Source: Streptomyces sp. TN58 (lineage in GTDB: Bacteria; Actinomycetota; Actinomycetes; Streptomycetales; Streptomycetaceae). Taken from it: 64,000 bases of DNA. The notes beneath the pieces are model-generated. The model had not been told where the DNA came from. It did no database searches and was given only the letters and a program-made list of their open reading frames with translations. Both the position numbers and the translations under genes were made by a program. Location: positions 3,219,501 to 3,283,500 of the forward strand of contig NZ_CP018870.1 in NCBI RefSeq assembly GCF_001941845.1, given 5' to 3'. This document shows positions 25,684 to 33,831 of the stretch, one piece after another (the stretch's first letter is position 1; every line of letters starts with the position of its first letter).

Positions 25684-26376
25684 TCAGCGCTTGGCCACGA
25701 ACACGTGCGAGGCGATGTCGGCCTCCAGCTCGGCGGCCTCACCACCGCTGCCGACCAGCACACCCCCCGGGGACTCGGTCACGCTCACCACCGAGCCGGG
25801 CTGCACGCCCGCCCGCCGCAGCGTGTACATCAGCTGGGCGTCCGTCTGGATCGGCTCCCCGATGCGCCGCACGACCACCGTCTTGCCCTCCGTGCCCGGG
25901 TCGAGCTCGGACAGGCTGATCATGCCGTCCTCCAGGAACTGCTCGGCCTCGGCCTTCTCGCCCAGCTCCTCAAGCCCCGGGATCGGGTTCCCGTACGGCG
26001 ACTCGGTCGGGTGGCGCAGCAGCTCCAGCACCCGCCGCTCCACCGCCTCGCTCATCACGTGCTCCCACCGGCAGGCCTCGGCGTGCACCTGCTCCCACTC
26101 CAGACCGATGACGTCGACGAGCAGGCACTCGGCGAGCCGGTGCTTGCGCATCACGCGCGTCGCCAGCCGCCGGCCCTCGTCCGTCAGCTCCAGGTGCCGG
26201 TCCGTGGCCACGGCCACCAGGCCGTCGCGCTCCATGCGCGCCACCGTCTGGCTCACCGTCGGCCCGCTCTGGTCCAGCCTCTCGGCGATCCGGGCGCGCA
26301 TGGGGACCACGCCTTCCTCTTCCAGCTCAAGGATGGTGCGGAGATACATCTCCGTGGTATCGATCAGTCCGGACAT
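25684..26376 (-). CDS. dmdR1: iron-dependent DtxR/IdeR-family repressor DmdR1
   Basis: 230-aa metalloregulator that, with Fe2+, represses siderophore and other iron genes. Winged HTH at about 5-65 (MYLRTILELEEEGVVPMRA, then QSGPTVSQTVARMERDGL), metal-binding/dimer domain about 70-140 (CRWEHVMSE and HRLAECLLVD carry the Cys/His/Glu ligands), and a C-terminal SH3-like domain (about 150-230). Sequence and length match the Streptomyces DmdR1 protein as I remember it. ATG 26376 begins the conserved MSGLIDTTEMYLRT. A long plus-strand ORF covers it on the opposite strand (see findings). Confidence 0.95.
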   Translation of the reverse strand: MSGLIDTTEMYLRTILELEEEGVVPMRARIAERLDQSGPTVSQTVARMERDGLVAVATDRHLELTDEGRRLATRVMRKHRLAECLLVDVIGLEWEQVHAEACRWEHVMSEAVERRVLELLRHPTESPYGNPIPGLEELGEKAEAEQFLEDGMISLSELDPGTEGKTVVVRRIGEPIQTDAQLMYTLRRAGVQPGSVVSVTESPGGVLVGSGGEAAELEADIASHVFVAKR

Positions 26377-26509
26377 TCGTGCCCCTCGGATTGCGTGCGC
26401 TGGCCCTGTCCCCAATTCTGACGCATCGGGCGGACAACCGTCCCGTGCCATGGGCCGAGAACGGCCCCCGGACGTCCCCCGGCCCGCCGGGCCCGGGACG
26501 GACGCCGTA

Positions 26510-26533
26510 TTGACACGCCCTTGGTCCAGACCG
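26510..26533 (+). promoter_or_regulatory. putative promoter with DasR-like (dre) operator
   Basis: TTGACA at 26510-26515 looks like a -35 box. Just behind it TTGGTCCAGACCG (26521-26533) contains TGGTCCAGACC, the core of the DasR responsive element (consensus TGGTCTAGACCA). The site lies 53 bp upstream of the SIS-domain gene, in a position to block its promoter. No clear -10 box is visible. Confidence 0.6.
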
Positions 26534-26585
26534 CACGGTGAGCGGCGACACGGACGCACCCCACCTCCGGAAGGGCCTTCGGCGT

Positions 26586-27341
26586 ATGAGCGAGAGCAAG
26601 CTGGCCGGTCAGTTCTTCGACGCCGCCATCGGCCTCCTGGAGCGGGTCCGGGACGAGGAGGCCCCGCGCATCGCCGAGGCCGGCACCCTCATCGCCGACG
26701 CCGTCGCCGCCGGCAACCGGCTCTTCGCCTTCGGCGCCGGCCACTCCTCACTGCCCGCCCAGGACGTCGTCTACCGGGCCGGCGGCCTGGCCCTGATGAA
26801 CTTCCTCGCCGTACCCGGCACCGCCGGCGTCGACGTCATGCCCGCCACCCTCGGCAGCGCACTGGAACGCGTCGACGGCCTCGCCGGCGCCGTCCTCGAC
26901 AGCAGCCCCGCCTCCGACGGCGACGTCCTGGTGATCATCTCCCTGTCCGGGCGCAACGCCCTGCCCGTCGAGATGGCCATGAACGCCCGCGCCGTCGGCC
27001 TCAAGGTCATCGGCGTCACCTCGGTCGCCTACGCCACCGGCACCCGCTCACGGCACGTCTCGGGCACCTTCCTCAAGGACCACTGCGACATCGTCCTCGA
27101 CAGCAAGATCGCCGTCGGTGACGCCGAGCTCAGCATCGACGGAATCGACGCCCCCTTCGCTCCCGCCTCCACGGTCGTCACCAGCGCGATCATGCAGGCG
27201 GTCATGGCCACCGCCGCCGGTGAACTCGCCGCCCGCGGCATGGAACCCCCGCTCCTGCGCTCGGGCAACGTCGACGGCGGCCACGAATGGAACGGCCGCG
27301 TCATGCAGGAGTACGGCGACCGGATCTTCTTCCGTCACTGA
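26586..27341 (+). CDS. SIS-domain phosphosugar isomerase
   Basis: 251-aa protein with one SIS (sugar isomerase) domain. FAFGAGHSSLPAQD (about 48-61) and VLVIISLSGRNALPVEMA (about 118-135) are the phosphosugar-binding segments. These proteins act on amino-sugar phosphates such as N-acetylmuramate-6-P or glucosamine-6-P. The upstream DasR-like site fits that role, because DasR responds to glucosamine-6-phosphate. ATG 26586. The last 7 bp overlap the converging PAS-domain gene. Confidence 0.88.
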   Translation: MSESKLAGQFFDAAIGLLERVRDEEAPRIAEAGTLIADAVAAGNRLFAFGAGHSSLPAQDVVYRAGGLALMNFLAVPGTAGVDVMPATLGSALERVDGLAGAVLDSSPASDGDVLVIISLSGRNALPVEMAMNARAVGLKVIGVTSVAYATGTRSRHVSGTFLKDHCDIVLDSKIAVGDAELSIDGIDAPFAPASTVVTSAIMQAVMATAAGELAARGMEPPLLRSGNVDGGHEWNGRVMQEYGDRIFFRH

Positions 27342-28711
27342 GGGGCCGCCCCGGCGCCGGCACCCGGGCCCGGACCGTGGCCCGCCGCCCCGGCGCCCGC
27401 GGCCCCGGCGCCCGCCGCCGCCAGGTCCAGGTCCGCCGCCACGCGCGCCGCGACCTCCTCCGCGTACGCGGCGTCCGCACGCTCGAACGCCGGCCGCGAC
27501 GGCCCGCGCAGGAACGTCAGCACCCCCAGGGTCCGCCCCCGGCTGCGCAGCACCGCGCACAGCCCGTGCGCCGCGCCCTCGGGCCACTGCCGGGCCCGCG
27601 CCCACTCCGCGTCCGCCTCCCCGCGCGGGCCGCTGGTACGCACCGAGCCGATCCGGTCCAGCGCCTGCAGCGCCGGGTGCCCGGCCGCGTACCGCACGGG
27701 GATCGAGCCGGGCCCCGGCAGCGCGGGCGGCGACGCGGCACACCGTACGAGCCTGCGCCGCTCGGTGTCGGCCGCCGGGGCCAGTACGTCCAGCAGCGCG
27801 TGCTCGGCGAAGCCCGCGAGCGCGAAGTCCAGGCGCACACCGGCCGCCTCCGCCGGGTCCTCGCACTCGGCGGCGGCCCGCCCCGCCCGGTGCAGCTGAT
27901 GGGACCGGAACCGTGCCTGCGCGGTGTCGAGCTGCTCCTGCCGGGCCTCGGTGACGTCCTGGAGCAGCCAGCCGACACCCAGCGGCACCGGCTCCTCCGC
28001 GAGCGGCGAAGCCAGCCGCAGGAACCCGCAGCGCCAGCACCGGCGCCGTACGCCCTCCGCCGTGCGCACCGACACCCACATCTCCACGGGCGCCGGCGGC
28101 GCCCCCTCCGCGAGCACGTGCTGCAGCGCACCCTCCAGCTCCTCCACCCCCTGGGCCAGCAGCTCTCCGAGGGGCCGGCCGAGCAGGGCGGTGCGGCCGG
28201 TCCCGAAGGCCCGCGCGGCGTGCACGTTGACCACCGCGGGCCGCAGGTCGACGTCCACGAGGACGACGCCCCAGGAGGCGTCCTCCATCAGGGCCTCGCT
28301 CAACGCGATGGACCGCTCCAGGTCGATCTGCGCGTGCACCTCGCTGAAGGCGCAGTACACCCCCGCGGGCGAGCCGTCTGCGCCCGGCACCCCGGCGGAC
28401 TGCGTCCGCACGAGAACGCGCCCGCCGTCCTTGGTGAGCAGGGCGAACTCGTGGACCTGGCGCCCGGGCACCTGCTGGGCGGACATCAGTCTGTCCTGCA
28501 CGTCCTGCGCGTCGGCGGCCCGTACCGCCCAGCCCTCGAAGCCCTTGCGCCCCACGGCCTCCGCGGCCGACCAGCCCAGGATCCGCTCGGCCTCACGGTT
28601 CCAGTGGGTGATCACGCCGTCGGAGTCGAAGGCGCACAGCGCGGCGTCCATCCCGTCCAGCAGCGCGGCGAGCAGGTCGTCGGTGGTCTCGTCACGTCCG
28701 GAAGCACTCAC
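27335..28711 (-). CDS. PAS/PAS/GAF-type sensor protein
   Basis: 458 aa, soluble. First PAS domain at about 15-130 (CAFDSDGVITHWNREAERIL is typical), second PAS at about 135-260 (WGVVLVDVDLRPAVVNVHAA), then a GAF-like domain (about 275-430) ending LGVLTFLRGPSRPAFERADA. The C-terminus is a low-complexity Ala/Gly tail. There is no kinase, phosphatase or cyclase output domain, whereas Streptomyces relatives often carry a PP2C phosphatase; this may be a truncated relative or a pure sensor. Start GTG 28711 with GGGGG upstream. Confidence 0.82.
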   Translation of the reverse strand: MSASGRDETTDDLLAALLDGMDAALCAFDSDGVITHWNREAERILGWSAAEAVGRKGFEGWAVRAADAQDVQDRLMSAQQVPGRQVHEFALLTKDGGRVLVRTQSAGVPGADGSPAGVYCAFSEVHAQIDLERSIALSEALMEDASWGVVLVDVDLRPAVVNVHAARAFGTGRTALLGRPLGELLAQGVEELEGALQHVLAEGAPPAPVEMWVSVRTAEGVRRRCWRCGFLRLASPLAEEPVPLGVGWLLQDVTEARQEQLDTAQARFRSHQLHRAGRAAAECEDPAEAAGVRLDFALAGFAEHALLDVLAPAADTERRRLVRCAASPPALPGPGSIPVRYAAGHPALQALDRIGSVRTSGPRGEADAEWARARQWPEGAAHGLCAVLRSRGRTLGVLTFLRGPSRPAFERADAAYAEEVAARVAADLDLAAAGAGAAGAGAAGHGPGPGAGAGAAPQ

Positions 28712-28881
28712 CTGGAACCCCCAGCAGGTGTTCGCGTATGCGGCACGTCAGATCATTGAACTCGAACGTGACCCACACCACACCGGTTTCGCCGGATTGG
28801 GGACGCGAAATCCGGTCAGGGTCCGCGCCCCTCCCCCTCCGTGGCCGCACGACCACCCGCCGGGAGCGGGAAACAAATCGG

Positions 28882-28910
28882 TTGTGGCCGCCGGTCTGCC
28901 TGCCTAGGCT
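28882..28910 (+). promoter_or_regulatory. predicted promoter of the 12-codon ORF
   Basis: TTGTGG (28882-28887) and TAGGCT (28905-28910) are separated by 17 bp, matching the Streptomyces housekeeping consensus (TTGACR, 16-18 bp, TAGRRT). Transcription would start near 28917, only a few bases before the ribosome site at 28923. Confidence 0.55.
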
Positions 28911-28942
28911 CTGAGACACACTGAAAGGAGGTGATCCCGGAA

Positions 28943-28981
28943 ATGTACGAACTCCGGACGCGTGAGGTGGCTGCGGGCTAG
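28943..28981 (+). CDS. 12-aa ORF with near-perfect Shine-Dalgarno sequence
   Basis: ATG 28943 to TAG 28981 encodes MYELRTREVAAG. It is preceded by GAAAGGAGGTGATCC (28923-28937), which is complementary over 14-15 bases to the 3' end of Streptomyces 16S rRNA, far beyond normal sites. A promoter-like pair lies directly upstream and a stable hairpin (29052-29123) downstream. This is too organised for chance, but whether the peptide or the RNA is the product is unknown. Confidence 0.5.
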   Translation: MYELRTREVAAG

Positions 28982-29051
28982 GGCCCGTCGTCAGTAGCGC
29001 ACCCAGTGCGGTGCCCGGCGGATCGCCCGGCGCCAATCCCAAGCAGTCACC

Positions 29052-29123
29052 CGACCCGCGGGCTCGCCGGTACGTCCGGCCGGCTCCTCTCACTGCAGGA
29101 GAGGAACCCGAGCCCGCGGGTCG
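29052..29123. terminator. branched hairpin between the 12-codon ORF and pdxH
   Basis: Outer stem of 15 perfect pairs: CGACCCGCGGGCTCG (29052-29066) with its complement 29109-29123. Inside is a second hairpin, TCCTCTC (29085-29091) with GAGAGGA (29099-29105). It can end transcription of the short plus-strand unit and of pdxH on the minus strand; the branched form could also be a regulatory or stable RNA. Confidence 0.7.
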
Positions 29124-29150
29124 TCTGCGTTTACCGCCGCGGACACTCCG

Positions 29151-29813
29151 TTAAGGGCAGAGCCTCTCCAGGCGCCACTTGCCGCCTTCCAGCACGTAGT
29201 GCAGCCGGTCGTGCAGCCGGTTCTCGTGCCCCTGCCAGAACTCGACCTCCTGCGGCACCACCCGCAGCCCGCCCCACTCCGGCGGGACGGGGACCTGCTC
29301 GCCCTCCGGATAGCGCTCCGTGAGCTCGGCGTAGCGGCGGTCCAGCTCCTCGCGGGAGCCGATCACGCTCGACTGCTCGCTGGCCCACGCGCCCAGCTGC
29401 GAGCCGTGCGGCCGGGACCGGAAGTACGCCGCCGTCTCGTCGCGGCCGATACGGGACGCCGTGCCGGTGACGATCACCTGGCGGGCGATCGGGTGCCAGG
29501 GGAACAGCAGCGCGACCTGCGGGTTCGCGGCGAGCTCCCGGCCCTTGCGGGACGCGTAGTTGGTGAAGAAGACGAAGCCCCTGCTGTCGAACTGCTTCAG
29601 CAGCACCGTGCGCGAGCTGGGCCGCCCGTCGGGGGTGGCCGTCGAGACGACCATGGCGTTCGGTTCGAAGAGGTGCGAGTCGGCCGCCTGCTGGAACCAC
29701 CGGGCGAACTGCTCCATGGGGTCCTCGGCGAGGCTCACCTCGTGGACGATCTCCGAGCGGTACTGCTTGCGCATCATGGCGGGGTCAATGTCCTGATCGG
29801 TCACGCCAGCCAT
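29151..29813 (-). CDS. pdxH: pyridoxamine/pyridoxine 5'-phosphate oxidase
   Basis: 220-aa FMN enzyme that makes pyridoxal 5'-phosphate in the salvage and terminal synthesis steps. Family segments: [22 protein letters not shown] (about 52-73, split here only for reading), [14 protein letters not shown] (about 78-91, FMN binding), [11 protein letters not shown] and the C-terminal [14 protein letters not shown] (about 192-205, substrate Arg/His). Length is normal. ATG 29813 is used; an in-frame GTG four codons in is possible. Divergent from citrate synthase across 200 bp. Confidence 0.97.
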   Translation of the reverse strand: MAGVTDQDIDPAMMRKQYRSEIVHEVSLAEDPMEQFARWFQQAADSHLFEPNAMVVSTATPDGRPSSRTVLLKQFDSRGFVFFTNYASRKGRELAANPQVALLFPWHPIARQVIVTGTASRIGRDETAAYFRSRPHGSQLGAWASEQSSVIGSREELDRRYAELTERYPEGEQVPVPPEWGGLRVVPQEVEFWQGHENRLHDRLHYVLEGGKWRLERLCP

Positions 29814-30013
29814 CCTGCCGCAGGTGGACCGGTGACGGTGTGCCGTATGTCACGCTTCCGCAGCCGGGGCGGAGCCGCCAAAATCTTGGGGCCGGTCCGA
29901 AGGCCCCCGCACGGGTGACCATCGGCCGTGCCGGGCATCAACGGGGATGACCGCGCCGGACCGCGAGTCACGCCGGGAGCCGCGCGTGTTCGCACTATCT
30001 GAGGAGCCGCCTG

Positions 30014-31120
30014 ATGTCCGACTTCGTACCCGGGCTCGAAGGGGTCGTCGCGTTCGAGACGGAGATCGCCGAACCCGACAAGGAAGGCGGATCGCTCCGC
30101 TACCGGGGTGTCGACATCGAAGACCTCGTCGGCCACGTCTCCTTCGGGAACGTCTGGGGACTGCTGGTCGACGGTGCTTTCAACCCCGGCCTGCCGGCCG
30201 CCGAGCCCTTCCCCATCCCGGTCCACTCCGGGGACATCCGCGTCGACGTGCAGTCCGCGCTCGCGATGCTCGCCCCCGTGTGGGGCCTGAAACCGCTCCT
30301 GGACATCGACGTGCAGACCGCCCGCGACGACCTCGCGCGCGCGGCCGTCATGGCGCTCTCGTACGTCGCCCAGTCCGCCCGCGGCCAGGGCCTGCCCATG
30401 GTCCCGCAGCGCGAGATCGACAAGGCCGAGTCCGTCGTCGAGCGCTTCATGATCCGCTGGCGCGGTGAGCCGGACCCCAAGCACGTCAAGGCCGTCGACG
30501 CCTACTGGACCTCCGCCGCCGAGCACGGCATGAACGCCTCCACCTTCACCGCACGCGTCATCGCCTCCACCGGCGCCGACGTGGCCGCCGCGCTCTCCGG
30601 CGCCGTCGGCGCCATGTCGGGCCCGCTGCACGGCGGCGCGCCGTCCCGCGTGCTCGGCATGATCGAGGAGATCGAGCGCACCGGCGACGCCGTCGCGTAC
30701 GTGAAGAAGGCCCTCGACAAGGGCGAGCGCCTGATGGGCTTCGGGCACCGCGTCTACCGCGCCGAGGACCCCCGCGCCCGCGTGCTGCGGCGCACCGCCA
30801 AGGAACTGGACGCCCCGCGCTACGAGGTGGCCGCCGCGCTGGAGAAGGCCGCCCTGGAGGAGCTGCACGCGCGCCGCCCCGACCGGGTGCTCGCCACCAA
30901 CGTGGAGTTCTGGGCCGCGATCATGCTGGACTTCGCGGAGGTCCCGGCGCACATGTTCACATCGATGTTCAGCTGCGCCCGTACCGCGGGCTGGTCGGCG
31001 CACATCCTGGAGCAGAAGCGCACGGGCCGCCTGGTGCGCCCGTCCGCCCGCTACACCGGGCCGGGCCGACGCAACCCGCAGGAGATCGAGGGCTACGCCG
31101 ACATCGCCGACACCGCCTGA
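30014..31120 (+). CDS. citrate synthase
   Basis: 368-aa type II-like (short) citrate synthase condensing acetyl-CoA (or propionyl-CoA) with oxaloacetate. Catalytic residues are visible: GPLHGGAPSRVL (about 207-218, His), MGFGHRVYRAEDPRA (about 240-254, His and Arg) and the Asp region MLDFAEVPAHMFTS. ATG 30014 follows GAGGAG. It may be a methylcitrate synthase by activity, which sequence reading alone cannot decide. Confidence 0.95.
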   Translation: MSDFVPGLEGVVAFETEIAEPDKEGGSLRYRGVDIEDLVGHVSFGNVWGLLVDGAFNPGLPAAEPFPIPVHSGDIRVDVQSALAMLAPVWGLKPLLDIDVQTARDDLARAAVMALSYVAQSARGQGLPMVPQREIDKAESVVERFMIRWRGEPDPKHVKAVDAYWTSAAEHGMNASTFTARVIASTGADVAAALSGAVGAMSGPLHGGAPSRVLGMIEEIERTGDAVAYVKKALDKGERLMGFGHRVYRAEDPRARVLRRTAKELDAPRYEVAAALEKAALEELHARRPDRVLATNVEFWAAIMLDFAEVPAHMFTSMFSCARTAGWSAHILEQKRTGRLVRPSARYTGPGRRNPQEIEGYADIADTA

Positions 31121-31137
31121 TCCCCGTAGGACGCGCA

Positions 31138-31170
31138 GGGCGCCGTACCCCCTCCCGGGGTGCGGCGCCC
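31138..31170. terminator. bidirectional hairpin terminator
   Basis: 14-bp stem with one T-G pair: GGGCGCCGTACCCC (31138-31151) with 31157-31170, loop of 5 nt. Placed between the converging citrate synthase (stop 31120) and TetR (stop 31179) genes. Confidence 0.85.
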
Positions 31171-31178
31171 GCCGCGTT

Positions 31179-31799
31179 TCAGGTCAGCGTCGCGTCGAGG
31201 ATCCGGGACCACTGGGCCACGACACGGGCCCGGCGGGCGGCGTCGTCGGTCAGGACGTTCGCCAGACCGAGACCGCGAGCCATGTCCAGGAGGCCCTGCA
31301 CGGTCTCCCGTACGCCCGGTACGGACTCGTCGGCGCCCAGCAGTTCGACGGCGATGCGGTGGGTCTCGCGGCCGACCCGGGCCTCCAGCTCGGTGACCCG
31401 CGGACGCAGCTGCTCCTCGTTGGAAGCGGCGACCCACAGCTGGAGCGCGGCCCGGAACAGGGTACCGGTGTACAGGTCGACCAGCGCCTCCACCACGGCC
31501 GGGCGGGCGGCCGGACCCGCGTGGAAGAGGTCGCGCAGGGCGGTGGAGCGTTCCTCGGCGACGTACTCGACGGCGGCGGTGAACAGGTCCTCGCGGGTCG
31601 GGAAGTGGTGCTGGGCCGCCCCGCGGGAGACGCCGGCGCGCTCGGCGACGGCGGAGACGGTGGAGCCGGCCCAGCCGTGCTCGGCGAGGCAGGACACGGC
31701 CGCCTCCAGCAGGTGGCGGCGCGTGACACGGCTGCGCGCCTGCTTTGGGCCGGTGCCGACCGCGGCGGCGGGCGTGGAGCTGTCGGTCACAGGGCCCAT
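31179..31799 (-). CDS. TetR family regulator of the carboxylase operon
   Basis: 206 aa. HTH at about 25-70 (RRHLLEAAVSCLAEHGWAGSTV, in two helices, then GVSRGAAQHHFPTREDLF), ligand-binding domain after residue 80. It is the last gene of the leftward acyl-CoA carboxylase operon and starts 13 bp inside the enoyl-CoA hydratase gene, an arrangement typical of a self-controlled pathway regulator sensing an acyl-CoA. The palindrome at 40369-40390 is its likely target (inference). GTG 31790, which overlaps the hydratase stop as GTGA, is an alternative start. Confidence 0.9.
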   Translation of the reverse strand: MGPVTDSSTPAAAVGTGPKQARSRVTRRHLLEAAVSCLAEHGWAGSTVSAVAERAGVSRGAAQHHFPTREDLFTAAVEYVAEERSTALRDLFHAGPAARPAVVEALVDLYTGTLFRAALQLWVAASNEEQLRPRVTELEARVGRETHRIAVELLGADESVPGVRETVQGLLDMARGLGLANVLTDDAARRARVVAQWSRILDATLT

Positions 31800-32524
31800 G
31801 ACGGGTCCCGGCGCTCGAAGCGGGCGGTGATGCCCTCGCGGGCCTCGGCGGAGGCGAAGTGGTGCGCCGACAGTTCGGTGAGGACGACGCCGTCGCGGGC
31901 GAGGGCCGCGCGCACGGGGGCGCTGACCAGCCGCTTGGTCGCGGCGAGCGCCTGGGGGCCGGCCTTGCGCAGGCCCGCGAGGACGGGCGCCAGGATCTCG
32001 TCGACGTCGTCCCCGTGGAGGGTGAGCAGGCCGATCCGCGCGGCCTCTGCGGCGTCGAACGCCTCGGCGGTCAGGAGGTACCGGGCCGCGGCGCGCGGGT
32101 CCAGGCGGGGCAGGAGCGGTGCGGAGATGACGGCGGGGACCACGCCCAGGTGGGTCTCCGTGAAGGCGTACGACGACTTCGGCCCCGCGGCGGCGATGTC
32201 GCAGACGCCGAGCAGGCCGAGGCCGCCGGCCCGGACATGGCCGGTGACGCGGGCGACGACGGGCTTGGGCAGCTCGGCGACCTCCCGCAGCAGGGCGACG
32301 AAGTCGGCCGGGTCGAAGGGGGACTTGAGGTCGGCCCCGGAGCAGAACGTGCCGCCGGTGTGGGTGAGGACGACGGCACGCACGTCCGGGTCGTCCCCGG
32401 CCGCGGCGAGCGCGGCGCGCAGCTCGGCGACGAGCGCCGCGGAGAGGGCGTTGCGGTTGGCCGGGGAGTCGAGGGTGACGGTGGTGACTCCGGCCGCCGT
32501 TGTGGCGTGGACGGGTGTGGCCAT
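31787..32524 (-). CDS. enoyl-CoA hydratase/isomerase family protein
   Basis: 245-aa crotonase-fold enzyme. Oxyanion-hole segments FCSGADLKS (about 60-68) and GHVRAGGLGLLGVCD (about 94-108) are intact; in the second segment the usual catalytic Glu is GLLG-like, so hydratase activity is not certain and an isomerase or lyase role is possible. GGAGGAG precedes ATG 32524. Downstream of the acyl-CoA dehydrogenase by 146 bp; probably hydrates the carboxylated enoyl-CoA, like methylglutaconyl-CoA hydratase. Confidence 0.88.
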   Translation of the reverse strand: MATPVHATTAAGVTTVTLDSPANRNALSAALVAELRAALAAAGDDPDVRAVVLTHTGGTFCSGADLKSPFDPADFVALLREVAELPKPVVARVTGHVRAGGLGLLGVCDIAAAGPKSSYAFTETHLGVVPAVISAPLLPRLDPRAAARYLLTAEAFDAAEAARIGLLTLHGDDVDEILAPVLAGLRKAGPQALAATKRLVSAPVRAALARDGVVLTELSAHHFASAEAREGITARFERRDPSWAL

Positions 32525-32670
32525 GGCTCCTCCGGAGCGGTGGGCGGTGGTGGGGGGCCTCGGGTTGGAGCGTATGTCCTCCCGGGGGTGGCGGATCCGA
32601 CGGCCCGGGGCCCCCGCCGTTGCCGGGCTCTGCCCGGCATACGGCGGCGAGCCGAGCAGCCCGCAGGGGG

Positions 32671-33831
32671 TCAGTAGGACTTGGGGAGGCCCAGTGTCTG
32701 GTGGGAGACGAAGTTCAGGATCATCTCGCGGCTGACCGGCGCGATCCGGGCCACGCGGGACGCGGTGATGAGGGAGCCGAGCCCGTACTCGCGGGTGAGG
32801 CCGTTCCCGCCGAGGGTGTGGACGGCCTGGTCCACGGCCCGCACGCACGCCTCCCCCGCCGCGTACTTCGCCATGTTCGCGGCCTCGCCCGCGCCCATGT
32901 CGTCTCCCTCGTCGTAGAGGTGGGCCGCCTTGGACATCATCAGGCGGGCCAGTTCCAGTTCGATGTGGGCCTGGGCCAGCGGATGGGCGACGGCCTGGTG
33001 CGCGCCGATCGGTTCCTTCCAGACCTGGCGGGTCTTCGCGTACTCGACGGCCCGTGCCAGGGCGTAGCGGCCCATGCCGATGGCGAAGGCGGCGGTCATG
33101 ATGCGTTCGGGGTTGAGGCCGGCGAAGAGCTGGAGGAGGCCGGCGTCCTCGTCGCCGACCAGTGCGGAGGAGGGTAGGCGGACCGCGTCCAGGGTCAGTT
33201 CGAACTGCTTCTCCGCGGCCTGGAGTTCCATGTCGATGACACTGCGGCCGAAGCCGGGGGTGTCGCGCGGCACGATGAACAGGCACGGCTTGAGGCGGCC
33301 GGTCCGGGCGTCTTCGGTGCGGCCGACGATGAGGGTGGCGTCGGCGATGTCGACGCCGGAGATGAAGACCTTGCGGCCGGTGAGGATCCAGTCGTCGCCG
33401 TCGCGGCGGGCGGTGGTGGTGATGCGGTGGGAGTTGGAGCCCGCGTCGGGTTCGGTGATGCCGAAGGCCATGCGGCGGCTGCCGTCGGCGAGGCCGGGGA
33501 GCCAGGTCCGCTTCTGCTCGTCGGTGCCGAAGCGGGCGATGACGGTGCCGCAGATGGCGGGCGAGACGACGAGCATGAGCAGGGGGCAGCCGGCGGCGGC
33601 CAGCTCTTCGAGGACGATGGAGAGTTCGGTGATGCCGCCGCCTCCGCCGCCGTGCTCTTCGGGGAGGTTGACGCCCAGGTAGCCGAGCTTCGCGGCGTCG
33701 GCCCACAGTTCGTCGGGGTGGCCGCCCTCGCGGGCGAGGCGGGTGACGTACTCGCGGCCGTAGCGCTGTCCGAGGGCGGCGACGGCGGTGCGCAGGGCTG
33801 TGTGTTCGGCGGTTTCGATGGTGGAGCTCAT
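32671..33831 (-). CDS. acyl-CoA dehydrogenase
   Basis: 386 aa. MAFGITEPDAGSNSHRITT (about 121-139) and GRKVFISGVDIAD mark the flavin region; the C-terminus reads GGNGLTREYGLGSLI and SREMILNFVSHQTLGLPKS. The canonical EGT catalytic segment is absent and replaced by RIAPVSREM, as in some actinobacterial members. It starts within the stop of the biotin carboxylase gene (ATGA, 33828-33831). Likely supplies the enoyl-CoA that the carboxylase uses. Confidence 0.93.
   Translation of the reverse strand: MSSTIETAEHTALRTAVAALGQRYGREYVTRLAREGGHPDELWADAAKLGYLGVNLPEEHGGGGGGITELSIVLEELAAAGCPLLMLVVSPAICGTVIARFGTDEQKRTWLPGLADGSRRMAFGITEPDAGSNSHRITTTARRDGDDWILTGRKVFISGVDIADATLIVGRTEDARTGRLKPCLFIVPRDTPGFGRSVIDMELQAAEKQFELTLDAVRLPSSALVGDEDAGLLQLFAGLNPERIMTAAFAIGMGRYALARAVEYAKTRQVWKEPIGAHQAVAHPLAQAHIELELARLMMSKAAHLYDEGDDMGAGEAANMAKYAAGEACVRAVDQAVHTLGGNGLTREYGLGSLITASRVARIAPVSREMILNFVSHQTLGLPKSY

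Noticed and set aside
24818..27121. 767-codon plus-strand frame across the hydrolase, dmdR1 and SIS genes
   Set aside because: It is antisense to two well-supported genes and in another frame of the third; its product is low-complexity Ser/Arg/Pro as expected from GC-rich shadow frames.
29814..30013. PLP- or FMN-type riboswitch near pdxH
   Set aside because: No conserved FMN (RFN) element or comparable structure seen in the divergent region.
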